Shown piece after piece: positions 21,924 through 32,208 of a DNA stretch of 64,000 nucleotides. The notes under the pieces are model-generated. The model was not told the origin of the DNA. It did no database searches and saw only the letters and a list, made by a program, of their open reading frames with translations. The DNA is from Apodospora peruviana (Eukaryota; Ascomycota; Sordariomycetes; Sordariales; Lasiosphaeriaceae), in NCBI GenBank assembly GCA_033439685.1, contig JAUEDM010000007.1, positions 372,001 to 436,000 on the forward strand, in the 5' to 3' direction. Numbering within the stretch: the first letter of the stretch is position 1; every line of letters begins with the position of its first letter. The translations under genes were made by a program, and so were the position numbers.

Positions 21924-24124
21924 ATGTGGAACGACGAGGATAACAACCCCTACGGGGGAACCTTCGAGCGTCGAGACTCCTACACATCTTCCGCACCTGG
22001 ACAGCCATCGTCTCCCACTACTCGTGACTGTGAGTCCGGCCTGCTATCGCCCGTTCTCTTCTTTCTTTCCTTATTTGACGAGCTGTCGCGCCCCCCACGC
22101 CGGCATGATGGTGCATCCGGAGGACCTTAATGATGTACCCCTAAGCGAACCTTCTGACGATTACAATCCCGACTGGGTGGTTATAGATCCCCGCTACGAT
22201 GCTCCCCAGACACCGTCCAGCCCCAGCGAGACCGATGCCCCGCCGGCGCCTAGCTACGCACGAGGATCGAGTGACGCCGATACCGACGAGGAGGCCGACG
22301 ACAATGCTAACGGCGAGCTGGTGCCTCGGCGCAAACCTGGCGGATATGATAGCCGCGTCGAGCAAATGCTCTACGAGAACCCCGAGCTGCCCATATTGAT
22401 CACCGACGCGGGGAAGAGTTCAGAAAGCGGGGGACGATACATTGTGTACACCATCAAGACCGGAGTAAGCGCCGGTGGACTGTCTTTGTCTGGGAAGGAA
22501 CTGACAAAGTATTGTGTTTGTAGGAGCTTATTGTTCGCCGGCGATACTCTGAATTTGCGTCCTTGCGAGATGCCCTTACGAGGTTACACCCCACCCTCAT
22601 CATTCCTCCCATACCGGAGAAGCATACTATGGCCGACTACGCGGCCAATCCGACCAATGCGAAGCAGGATCAGCAGATTATCGACCTAAGGAAACGCATG
22701 CTGGCAGTCTTTCTGAACAGGTGTCGGCGGATGGAGCAGGTTCGGACTGACGGGGTTTGGTGGAGGTTTCTCGACCCCAACTCTAGCTGGGTAGGTCTTG
22801 GATTACAAACACTTATCATTATGTGGCTAACACAATGCATAGACCGAGGTCCTCCACTCACACCCCGTGGCATCAATTCCCAAGTCGATCATGAAGGCGC
22901 CTCCACTGGACACAGCCAACCCAACCCCGGGACACAACTTCCTCCCCGTTCCTGCCAGTTCGGCGCGACTCAGGACACCCGCTGGTGCAAATGAGGGTTC
23001 CGGAGCCGGCGCGCCTCCTCTTGGCCGTTTCCCACCTGATTCCAGCTCACTCAGCGAGCAGGAGCTGGACATCTACTTCACCAACTTTGAGGCCTCCATC
23101 AAAGAACTGGAACAGCAGCTCTCGGGTCCCATGGAGAAGGTGAACCGGAGGACACTAAACCACCTGTCTTCGTTAGCTACGGATCTCTCGGAGCTCGGCG
23201 CGCGGTATAATGCGTTTGCGCTCTCCGAGCCACCAAATTCAGATCTTGCCCCAGCGATCGAAAGAATCGGCCAGGCTGCAGATTCGTCCTACATTGCCAC
23301 GGAGGAACTATCCGGTTCACTGGGCGCCAGCTTCGCGGAGCCCATGAGGGAAAATGCGCAGTTTGCAGGTGTGGTCAGGAACGTACTGCGGTACAGGGTC
23401 CTGAAGCGGGTTCAACAAGACATGACGACAGACGAGCTTAACAAGAAACGAGCGCTTCTAGACCAGCTAGAGCGAAGTGAGGCGGAAGCTAGGAGGATTG
23501 ATCAATACCTGAGCAGCAGCCAGCAGATTCAACCTCCGCGGAGATCCGCCAGCACGAGAGAGCCGCCGACAGCCAACCAGCATCGTAGGGACGGTAGTGG
23601 AGGGGACGACACGGCGTCGATAGACTCAGACTTTCCGCCAACACATGGCGACTTCTCATCGGCGCCGTCTGCTATTATCGGGGCGCCGGAGAGGGCACCG
23701 GGTGGAAGTCCGGGACATAAGAAGGCGGCCAGCGGGAATTCGATTACAAACAAGATCTTTGGGCCGATCCGGCATGCCGTCCAGGGCGTTGTGGACGTTG
23801 ATCCTGAGCGGACACGGCGTGACACGATTGGCAAGACGCGCGAGTCTATTGGACAGCTGGAACTGGCTCAGGTTGCCTCGGCCCAGGATGTCAAGGATGC
23901 GAGTGCGAGTGTGTTGAAGGACCTGAAGAGGTTCCAGCGAGAGAAGGAGGATGATCTCAAACGCTACATGGTATGTTGCCCCTATCTTTCCAGGGATTTG
24001 GGTCTGTTACTGACGTCGTGAATTACAGCTGGCATATGCCAAGAGCCAGATCGAGTGGGCAAAGAAGAACAAGGAGACATGGGAAGAAGCGAGGGCCGAA
24101 GTTGATAAGATCGAGGAATCGTAG
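21924..24124 (+). CDS. snx41: PX-BAR sorting nexin of the Snx41/Atg20 group, with an exon 1-2 phase problem
   Basis: Snx41/Atg20 proteins bind PI3P through a PX domain and act in endosomal sorting and selective autophagy. The start MWNDEDNNPYGG followed by FERRDS is typical of fungal members. Exons are 21924-22029, about 22083-22464, 22524-22790, 22843-23970 and 24029-24124. The PX core spans exons 2-3: GRYIVYTIKTG, then ELIVRRRYSEFASLR with the PI3P-binding Arg-Arg-Tyr, then PPIPEKH. The BAR-like part contains YFTNFEASIKELEQQL and ends in a helix, SQIEWAKKNKETWEEAR. The GTGAGT donor of exon 1 and the AG at 22081-22082 leave the two exons one base out of phase. A missing base in the six-C run at 22091-22096, or a weaker donor, would explain this. 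All other junctions are in phase. Confidence 0.88.
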
Positions 24125-25168
24125 GGCAGTTTTTACTCGTGCAAGTCGGATCAGGATAGTATTTACTCGTGTGAGGAGTCGGATCCTGAGTGGCCATGCA
24201 GGGACAATGGGTTATGGCACATTTGATGTTGTGCTGGGTTTACTAGCGGTTGTTTTTATATTCTAATACGTCGGAGTCTTTCTATCGGCGTCAGCTTCTG
24301 CTTCCACATGGAAAGGTAGCGAATGAATTAGGTACATTAATAGGGTAGGCTGGAATTCGTATAGAGTTTAGTTAATCCAGTTCAGCCATTAATCGCATGG
24401 GCTCATGGTACTTCTTCATCCGATGTGTGATCTTGAATCTGAATTTTGGATAGCATCCAGACCCTCGGGTCGATTGAAGTCTGACAGACTGTATTGGTTT
24501 AAAGCGCACTGTATCGCATACCGTACGTACCATTGTGAGTTGGCTGATAAGATAAAGAGAGACCCTGGCTCGTACTTAAGGTACTTAGGTACCTTGTAGC
24601 TTCTTAGACCTAGCCCCACTAATCCGTATTGGTAACCCGTAAGGTACGGATTACAGACCATAAACTTTGAGCCGTCCGGAAGGCCTGAAGTTCTTCCTCT
24701 TGATATCCTCCTTACACCAGCCAATTGACAGACCCTGCAAAAGCAGAATCACTCCATTTGTGCACTTAATTACCACGACATTTTAGGCAGCAGTCTTAAA
24801 GTTTCGGCAAACTTTTGCAAAGGATTAACAGGACGTCATCACTTTTGGCAGAGTTTGGCAGATTTACGGGTTTGGTATTTAAGCCGTTCTGGAGGGGCCA
24901 GAAGTTGTTCCTCTGGGCATCATCCTTACACCAGCCAATTGGAACTTTTTGGTCTGATTGTCGCGGCCCACGTCTTTCAAGCTCCAACAAACCATCAAGG
25001 TCGTCGCACTTCTACTTCTTTACTCCCACCCGTCCACATACCAGATCGCTCGCTCGCTCGCTCACTCACTCACCACTCACTCACCACCAACGCCGCACGC
25101 ACGCAACTCACTGCTTTAAAAACGAACGTCAGCTTGGTGATTGCGTGCGAAGGAAAAAGGACGCGACA
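24125..25168. other. Spacer between snx41 and ceg1 with an imperfect repeat
   Basis: The left part is the snx41 3' flank; just after the stop, two related copies of a roughly 27-base block (TTTACTCGTG...GTCGGATC) occur at 24131-24190. The right part is the ceg1 promoter, with a 57-bp imperfect direct repeat listed separately and a GCTCGCTCGCTCACTCACTC microsatellite near 25050. No gene is seen. Confidence 0.5.
24671..24941. repeat. Imperfect direct repeat containing a CCAAT element, upstream of ceg1
   Basis: The segments 24671-24727 and 24883-24941 are recognisably the same sequence, about three quarters identical by eye. Both begin GCCGT, pass through GAAGTT and TTCCTCT, and end TCCTTACACCAGCCAATTG. 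The shared 3' end includes a CCAAT motif, the core bound by the Hap complex. The duplication lies 230-500 bp upstream of the capping enzyme gene. Confidence 0.6.
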
Positions 25169-26427
25169 ATGGACCCCCATTCACATCCCATCCGCGACAT
25201 CGCGGAACCGGGAATTAAAGTCTCGGACTACCAGGCCGTCAAGGCTCTCAGGGAAGAGGTCGCCCGACTCCTAAAGCGTAACTCGCAAGGGTTTCCGGGC
25301 GCGCAGCCCGTCAGTTTTACAAGAAGGCATCTTGATGAGCTACGCAAGGAGGAGTATGCCCCCTCCCCCCCCCCCCCCGCCGTCGCCCCTCCCTACCTCC
25401 CATACTAATTTTACTTGGAAATGTGTGTAGTTACTACGTCTGCGAAAAATCCGACGGCATCCGCTATCTCCTCTATCTCACACAAGACAAGTACACGGAC
25501 AAAGAAACGCACTATCTGATCGACCGCAAGAATGATTACTGGTACATACACCAGCACAATCTACATTTTCCGCTGCCGGGGGAACCGAATGAATACCACA
25601 AGGATACGCTGATCGATGGGGAACTGGTGGTCGATGTGATGTCCGACGGACGGAAAGAACCCAAGTTCTTGGTTTTCGATCTGCTGTGTCTTGACGGGAA
25701 AGCTGACCTCTTGTCAAAACCGCTCGACAAAAGGCTGGGCTATTGCAAGAAACACATCATGGAGCCGTACGATAAGCTCTTCAAGGAATTTCCTGACGAA
25801 CTCAAGTTTCAGGCGTTCAAGGTTGAGATGAAGGATATGCAGTTCTCTTATGGCTTGCAGCTGATGTTTGAGCGGGTGCTGCCGCACCTACGGCACGAAA
25901 ATGACGGACTCATTTTTACGTGTCGAGAGTCACCTTATCAGTTTGGGACGGACCCGCATATTTTGAAGTGGAAGGCGCCGCACGATAATACTATTGACTT
26001 TCGACTGAGACTAAATTTTCCGGTTGTTGAGCCCGACGAGCAGGAACGAGCCGAGGGGATCACGGAGCCGTTTGTGGACTATGATTCTGTTCCTGAGGCG
26101 AGGCTGATGATTTTTACTGGGAACGATAGGGGCACGCCGGGGTATCAGATGTTTAAGGAGAGTCTATATTTGACCGAAGAGGAGTGGGAACGCCTCAAAG
26201 AGTTGGGGGATCCGTTCCAGAATCGGGTTGTGGAGTGCTGTCTTGACAGCGAGAAGAGGTGGCGGTTGTATCGGTTTCGGGATGACAAGAATGAGGCTAA
26301 TCATATCAGTACGGTCAATTCTGTGCTCGAGAGCATCAAGGATGGGGTCGCCAGGGAGGATTTGTTGGCCTCTGAGAGCGCGATCAAGAATAGTTGGAAG
26401 TTGAGGCATGGGCAGCAGCAGCACTAG
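25169..26427 (+). CDS. ceg1: mRNA capping enzyme guanylyltransferase (Ceg1 type)
   Basis: It transfers GMP from GTP to the 5' diphosphate end of nascent pol II transcripts in the nucleus. Two exons (25169-25353, 25431-26427) give 393 residues, shorter than budding yeast Ceg1 (about 459). The catalytic motif I is EKSDGIRY with the nucleophile Lys68. Motif III is TLIDGELVVD, motif IV NDGLIFTC and motif V ILKWKAP. The OB-fold part contains NRVVECCLDSEKRWRLYRFR (motif VI region). As in other fungi there is no fused triphosphatase domain, so a separate Cet1-type subunit is expected. The intron has a C-rich tract and a TACTAAT branch site. The end GQQQH-stop is odd: the same frame continues with more Gln codons and a Gly-Ser repeat. 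The true C terminus may therefore be longer in relatives. Confidence 0.94.
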
Positions 26428-27429
26428 GAGAAGCAGCAGCAGTCTGGCGGTCATGCCTCAGGTGGTTCAGGTGATTCAGGCGGTTCCGGTGGTTCAGACG
26501 GTTCAGGCCGTTCAGGTGGTTATAAGTCTTTGGTTCTCAAGTATTCGGTGTTGGGGTCTACCTACCTGGGTATCTTCGGTATTGTATTTCTTTCTTTTTC
26601 TTTTTTTTTGGTTTCGTGTATGGTACAACAATAGTGTTTGGTGGTCGGGACGGATGGCTTAATCTTGGCTTTGGGAGTCTTGGCTTTCGAGGTGTTTAGG
26701 GAATACTTACGGTCAAGGGGAAACCAAAATGGTCGTAGCGATGGGGAAAGGCGTTCTTATCAATTCAGTTTTGTTTTTGTTCACACCTTTCGGTCTAGAG
26801 GTACCGTGCAAGTAAGGGCAATGGGTGTCTGTCAATATGTCCAAAACCGAACCGTTCATGCTCTTTATTCCGCTTGAGTACCAGATACTGTTATGTGTGA
26901 TGATGTATGTATTTCGTTCTTATATGCGATGTAACGGATGGTCATAGCTGGGAGAGAGAGGCGATATCAGTGAAAAGATCTCAAATGCCCATCCATCCTT
27001 ATTATGCCCAAGTTAGAAAGGGGGAAGGAGAGTATGAGACGGGAAACCATCGCCAATGCAAAATAAGCGCGAAAACACCGAGACACCCATCAACCCACAA
27101 CCACAAGACACTTCGACGTCGATGCTCTCTCTACCTGTTCATGGATAACCGGCTATGAGGAAGAGCATACGGCACGAAACCAACCCCAACCAACTTGAGA
27201 GACGTCTGTATTCAGAGCCAATATGTATTTTAATTGGATGCTGCCATCTCACTTCCTCCCGCTCTGCTTCTCGCTTCTACTAAAAACATCCACACCCCTT
27301 TCCACCCCTGACGCAGACCGGAGTCGAACCGAGTTCATATTGTAGAGACCCATCCACCTAACCTATACCTCAAATACTCCCGCATCTGGGCCTATGCACC
27401 GCGACAAAATCGGCAAAGCAACAGTATCC
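26428..27429. other. Convergent spacer between ceg1 and los1
   Basis: It carries both 3' flanks. The first 200 bp contain the 9-bp minisatellite that is in frame with ceg1. The remainder has no recognisable gene. Confidence 0.5.
26461..26523 (+). repeat. Nine-base minisatellite (GGTGGTTCA unit), about seven copies
   Basis: Units GGTGGTTCA, GGTGATTCA, GGCGGTTCC, GGTGGTTCA, GACGGTTCA, GGCCGTTCA and a partial seventh follow one another. In the ceg1 frame they read as a Gly-Gly-Ser repeat, starting 33 bases after the ceg1 stop codon. Confidence 0.85.
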
Positions 27430-30400
27430 CTATCTCCTCCCACCCTGCAACAACTGCTGTATATAATTCACCACCCCCTTGCGGTCCTTGGACGTGGTCA
27501 ACGTTTGCACAAACTGGGCACTCATCTGATCCGTGAACCCCAGCCCGGGAAACGTAACCGTCTGCAAATGGCCAATAAACGCGCGGCCCGTCTTCGTATA
27601 AATGGTCTGCTCCAGACCCGCAATCTCGCTCAGCACCTGCCGCGACTGCGCGTCGCTAAAGGGTTTAAAGTTCGGGTCCTGCAGCACCTCCCAGCAGACC
27701 GTATGAAACCTGTCAATCATGAACTGGTCGAACCCGGGGATGGCCGGCTGCGCAGGTTCGTCCCTCACCACGGGCTCCGGGGCAATCGTCGCGACATCCG
27801 GCCCGCCCCATTGGGCGGCCATCCGCGTCAGCACGGCGAAGCCAATGCGGCTGGCGCCCAAGTTCCCGTGCACGATAATCTTGGAGATGGTCATGATGGA
27901 CGAGATGAGCGACTCGAACGTCCCCTGGTTGGTCGCGCTGACCAGGACGCCGCCGAGGTCGTTGAGCAAAATGACCTGTACAAAAGTAATATATTCACGC
28001 CGCAACTCCTGCAGCTGAATCTCGTCGTCAGTTCCATTAATCGGCTCGGACAGACCGGCAAACACGCGCTCGAGCAGCGGCGTCAGCAGAAGGTCGAGGA
28101 TGTTGTAGATCTCGCCCTTGAAGTTGAACACCACCTGTTCCAGCAGCCGGAGGAACATGGCCATCTCGTCTTTACTAGAGCTACGAGACAGCAAGCCTTC
28201 GATCCACTGCGGGAGCTGCGGAAGAACGGCGGCGCCCAGGACTCCAAGCAGGCGGGAGAAAGCCGAGCGGCAGGCGGCGCGGATCTCCCCGTTGGCATTG
28301 AGCTCGCTGAGAGCAATCAAAATGGCCTCTGCTGCCCTCGAGAACTCGTCCGACACGGCCTTGGGCGGTGGTTTGCGGTTCGTTTGGGTGGGATTCCAGT
28401 CGGCGAAACCGTTGGCCAAAGTCCCCAGAGCCATCACAATATGGTGGATCTGTAGGATGGCTTGGGCATCCCCAGCCTTGGCCCGCGGCAAGTGTACGCT
28501 CATGTCGGAAAACAGCGGATCCATTACAGAGCGCGCATAGAGCGCCTGCTGTTCAACCGGTGTGGTGGAGGTCGAAGAGATGCATCCGACCGCCTCAAAG
28601 AGGTACAGCTGGCTGTTAAAGATGGCGTCCGCTGAACGGTCAGATTCGTCCGATGACATGTCATCATCGGCATCATTGTTAGGGACCTCTGCCTTGATAG
28701 GCAAAAGGTCTCCAATGGACTGGATAACGGTTTTTGCGACATTTTGTACCTGTGCCCTCAGCTGTTTGACGAAGCGTAGAAAGAGGTACCAAGATCGCGT
28801 GCGGACGCGGACATGGTCGTGGTGTACAAGGCGAACAAAATTTTCCAGGACTCGGGGAATGTACTGGTGGTGGCTTTCGAAGAAGTTGTAGTATCTGACG
28901 CAAATTTCCATATACTGGAGAAGGATGGCGGGGTGGGGGAAGCTGGCAATGTCTGTGAAAACCAGTAAGCAAATGTATGCCTCGATGGCAGAACAGGGAG
29001 CATCCTACCTGATTCGACCATTTTGCCCATCATGACGGCAAGTCGCTCAGCAGCAACCGTATTGGGCTGGCTCTTGTGAGCTATGCCGGCATTTGGAAGA
29101 GCCAGCTCGCCGAACAGGTAGATCTCGTGAAGGGCAAGATCAAGGTCTCTCCAGTCCACCTGCGACGGCCCCTGCTCAAGGTTCGCAAACATGTTGGCGA
29201 CCAAATTGCTCAAAAATTCTATATAAAGGTTCTGGTCCACGGCAGCAACAGTCTTCTGCAAAATCTGCAGCCTCTTGCGCAATTCAGAGAACTCGGCTTC
29301 GTCGGTCTGCTCATCTTCGTTGCCCCAAGTGGACGTCTCGTCGTATCGCATCTTCCCGACAATTGCATTCAGAATCGGGGGAAGCATTTCCGCGTATCCA
29401 GGCGGTAGTGTACCGATTTTCCGAAGGAATGTCAAGAGGTCGGTGAGGCACGGAATCACAGTCGAGCAGATCTCGTCGTACTCGTCGGAGAAAAGCCGTA
29501 GGAGCGACGGCAGAAGCTCCTGGAGAAGCTGCTCTGCCTTGGCCCGTGTACCGTTCTCAACTTTATTATCCTCCAGCACTCGTACAATGTCACCCAGTGT
29601 GGTGTTCATCAGCTTGGCCACTGCCTCGGCAAGATCGGTGTCGTATCGAGGTGTCCCCTTAAATTTTTCAAGAGGATCGCTCGCTAGCAGCTCCTCAATA
29701 ATCGCACGGAGGTTCAGAAACGAAATCATCTCGGTCTTGTCGGCTGGCTGCATCTTCTTGGCCACTATTTCGGTCAAAGTGTCGATAGCGGCGTCCCGGA
29801 CCTTGTCCTCGCCACCGTCCTTGTTCGTCCGTCCGATGAGAGGCATGAGGACGTTGAGCATCTCCTGGTTGATAATCAACGAGATGTCGATCCAGCTGAC
29901 CCATTTTCCAATAACCTTCAACGTCATCTCGACCACGGCGTCGCTCTGGTTCCCCCACTGGGCTAAGATTTCCTGCCATGACGCGGCAATCTTTCGCATG
30001 TCCCGCTCGCGTACCAAGTCCTTGAGGTCATTGTTCCGCTTCGGCTCGCTCCCTGAGCGGGCCAACGTCAAGTCGGCAATCTCATCATGGACCGAGCCGA
30101 GGATCCGCAGGTACATGACCACGCCATTGATATTGTTCCTCAGGGAGCCATCTGCCGAAACCGTCAGAGCCAAAAAGTCGTCGATAAAGCTCTCCCACCC
30201 TTCCTTGTACAAACAGACAAACAGATATGTCAACGTCTGGGTGAGCTTGTTCTGGAGGTGGGGCGGGTCGATGGGCTCTTGGGCATTGCCGCTGTAGGTT
30301 CTTCGGATGTAGTCAAGCAGAGAATTTTTGAGGAAGGCGAGGCTTTGCCCATCCAGCGCCTGCGAGTGGACGGCATTGTTCACGATCTCCAGCGAGACCA

Positions 30401-30745
30401 GCCGGACGACCTCGGACAGTCTCTGTGTTCGGGTGAAGAGTGCGGCACAGACCTGCCAGGCTTGAGGATCCAACCTGAGCTGGTTGAGGTAGTCGAAGGC
30501 TTGGGTTTTCAATGCTTGGTCGGAAGAGGGGTTCCAAGCGATCTCAATCGCATTCTCGATCTAGAAGAGGAGTACACGCGTCAGTACCAGCAGCGACAGG
30601 TTGAAGATCGAGAAGGATGGCCGCGAATATATGGTCTTCCCCTTCATGGTGGGGTTGGGCTGGCCTCGATCTCGCGTGGGGGAGGGGCACACGACGACGG
30701 TAGCGGTGAGGGACAAAAGCGTGCTTTAATTACCTGGACGTCCAT
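27430..30745 (-). CDS. los1: Exportin-T, tRNA nuclear export receptor (Los1)
   Basis: Los1 is the importin-beta family receptor that carries tRNA with RanGTP through the nuclear pore. Three exons (30745-30734, 30560-29009, 28952-27430) join in phase to 1,028 residues, close to yeast Los1 (1,100). The first exon is only 12 bases (MDVQ) and leads into IENAIEIAWNPSSDQALKTQ, the conserved family start. The region LVSLEIVNNAVHSQ to SLLDYIRRTY is the N-terminal exportin part. The rest is alpha-helical HEAT repeats up to the end, KGVVNYIQQLLQGGRR. The N-terminal junctions have strong GTAATT/CTAG and GTAGGA/ACAG signals. Long frames on the opposite strand inside it are shadows. Confidence 0.95.
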
Positions 30746-31999
30746 AGTTTGGCCTGGACGACTTGTCGAGGATGCGGAGTGTATAAATTATTCAAAAGAC
30801 AGGGCGGCGGGTTTTCTGTCGCGAAGCTGCTATAACTTGGGCAGCCTTTGGGGTGAACGTATGCAGCATATTCTCAAAGGCGGCAGATGTGGCGCCGAAG
30901 ACTCATGTTTCTAAGCGGGGGGGAACCCTAGTTGGCCGCCATGATGTGATATACAGCTGATTTTTTTTTCGGTCGGTGATGTCTCTCTCCAAATAAAAAG
31001 CGACACAAGAAGCGGAAAAGGTGCCGTGTCGTCGTTGATGTTGTGAGCAAAGTTCGGCAAGAAAGAGAAATGATGTATGGTGGGAGCTTGCTTGTTCAAA
31101 GAGCTTTCAATTTCAGGTTGGGGCGAAAGCAATCAAATGAAGGGTTGCCAGGAAGATGTGGCAGCCTCTGGCGGGCGGTGGGCAGGGTAGGTGGGGCACC
31201 GAATTCAAATAGTCGCTGCGGAGTAACGTGGACCGCCCAGACGTCAGGTCGTCCCACAGGCCCGACCGGCCAGGCTGCCGACGGCCTAAACACCGCCAAA
31301 ATAACTGAGAGTTACCTCACGTGCACCCAAGCGTTGAAACAAAAGGCTGAATCAACGTCAACCGGAGGGTCGAGTCAGTCCAATCACAACGCCTCCCGTC
31401 CGTCTGTTGTGAATACCAGAGACTGCCTGAAATTTAGCGATTGGACAAAACGACAGGGGACTTATCAACGGAACTAGAGGAAGCTGATAGTGCAGCCGTC
31501 GGGCATGAGCCGTTGAGATGTGGCACTCTCTGCCAAGCATTCCAGAACATTTCCGTTTTCGGCTGTCTGGAAACTGCCCAAGATTATCATCAGTTCCTCC
31601 GCCGCTTCGCATTAAATGTCAGGTAGTAATTTTGGGATAGGTCGGAACACGTTATCGAAGGGGCATACCTCCTACATACCTAAGGTAGTTGAGCATTTGC
31701 CCGGGTAGGGAATCGTAAGAAAATCTTCAAATACAATGCTATGGATCAGAAGCTCCCTAGTAATCCACAAATCCCAGCCCGACAGAGACGAACAATACAC
31801 TTGAAAGGAGAAAATCAGTTATAACGCCGCCCAAACCACCATTCTGCTGCTCCCGCTGCTTTTGTGCCCAACATCTTTGAGCCATTTGTTTCCCGTCTGA
31901 ATAGCTACCATTATTAGCACCCATGGTAAAGTCGGTAGACAGCCCTTGCGCGCAGCTGTGAGAAAATGGTCCTCTCAGCTTGATTATTCTGGCCCCTCG
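30746..31999. other. Spacer between los1 and the 3' end of pob3
   Basis: It holds the los1 promoter (30746-31100, with a T9 run at 30961-30969) and then about 900 bp without a recognisable gene. Short frames here lack domain signatures. Confidence 0.5.
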
Positions 32000-32208
32000 A
32001 TGCGCCTTATCATTCCTATCATCTCGCCCCTGCCCACAACCTTCAAGGAAACATGTACCTAATTAGCCTTCTTCTTGGGCGGCTGCTTCTCCTCTTCCTC
32101 TATGCGCCTTATCATACTTATCATCTCGCTTTTGCCACCAATCTTCCAGGAAACATGTACCTAATTAGCCTTCTTCTTCTTCTTGGGCGGCTGCTTCTCC
32201 TCTTCCTC
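32000..32208. repeat. Tandem duplication of the pob3 3' end, about 102-107 bp per copy
   Basis: Copy A (32000-32101) and copy B (32102-32208) both start ATGCGCCTTATCAT and both contain GGAAACATGTACCTAATTAG and GGGCGGCTGCTTCTCCTCTT. Copy B holds the functional last codons and stop of pob3. Copy A repeats the last dozen or so codons and stop, downstream of the gene. Copy B has six more bases in the CTT run, equal to two extra lysine codons. Confidence 0.9.

Noticed and set aside
24575..24600. GGTACTTAGGTACC-like palindromes as a possible mobile-element end
   Set aside because: Similar TACCTAGG/AGGTACCT motifs occur in several spacers of this window (for example 49360-49440 and 63370-63420), so they look like common background.
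25363..25395. Long C tract that could suggest a sequencing artefact in ceg1
   Set aside because: It lies within the intron, between a GTATGC donor and a TACTAAT branch site, so it does not affect the protein.
27394..28455. 353-codon frame on the plus strand inside los1
   Set aside because: Antisense to a conserved exportin exon, with His/Arg/Gln-rich composition typical of a shadow frame.
29275..30297. 340-codon frame on the plus strand inside los1
   Set aside because: Same reason: it lies opposite conserved Los1 sequence and shows no independent signature.
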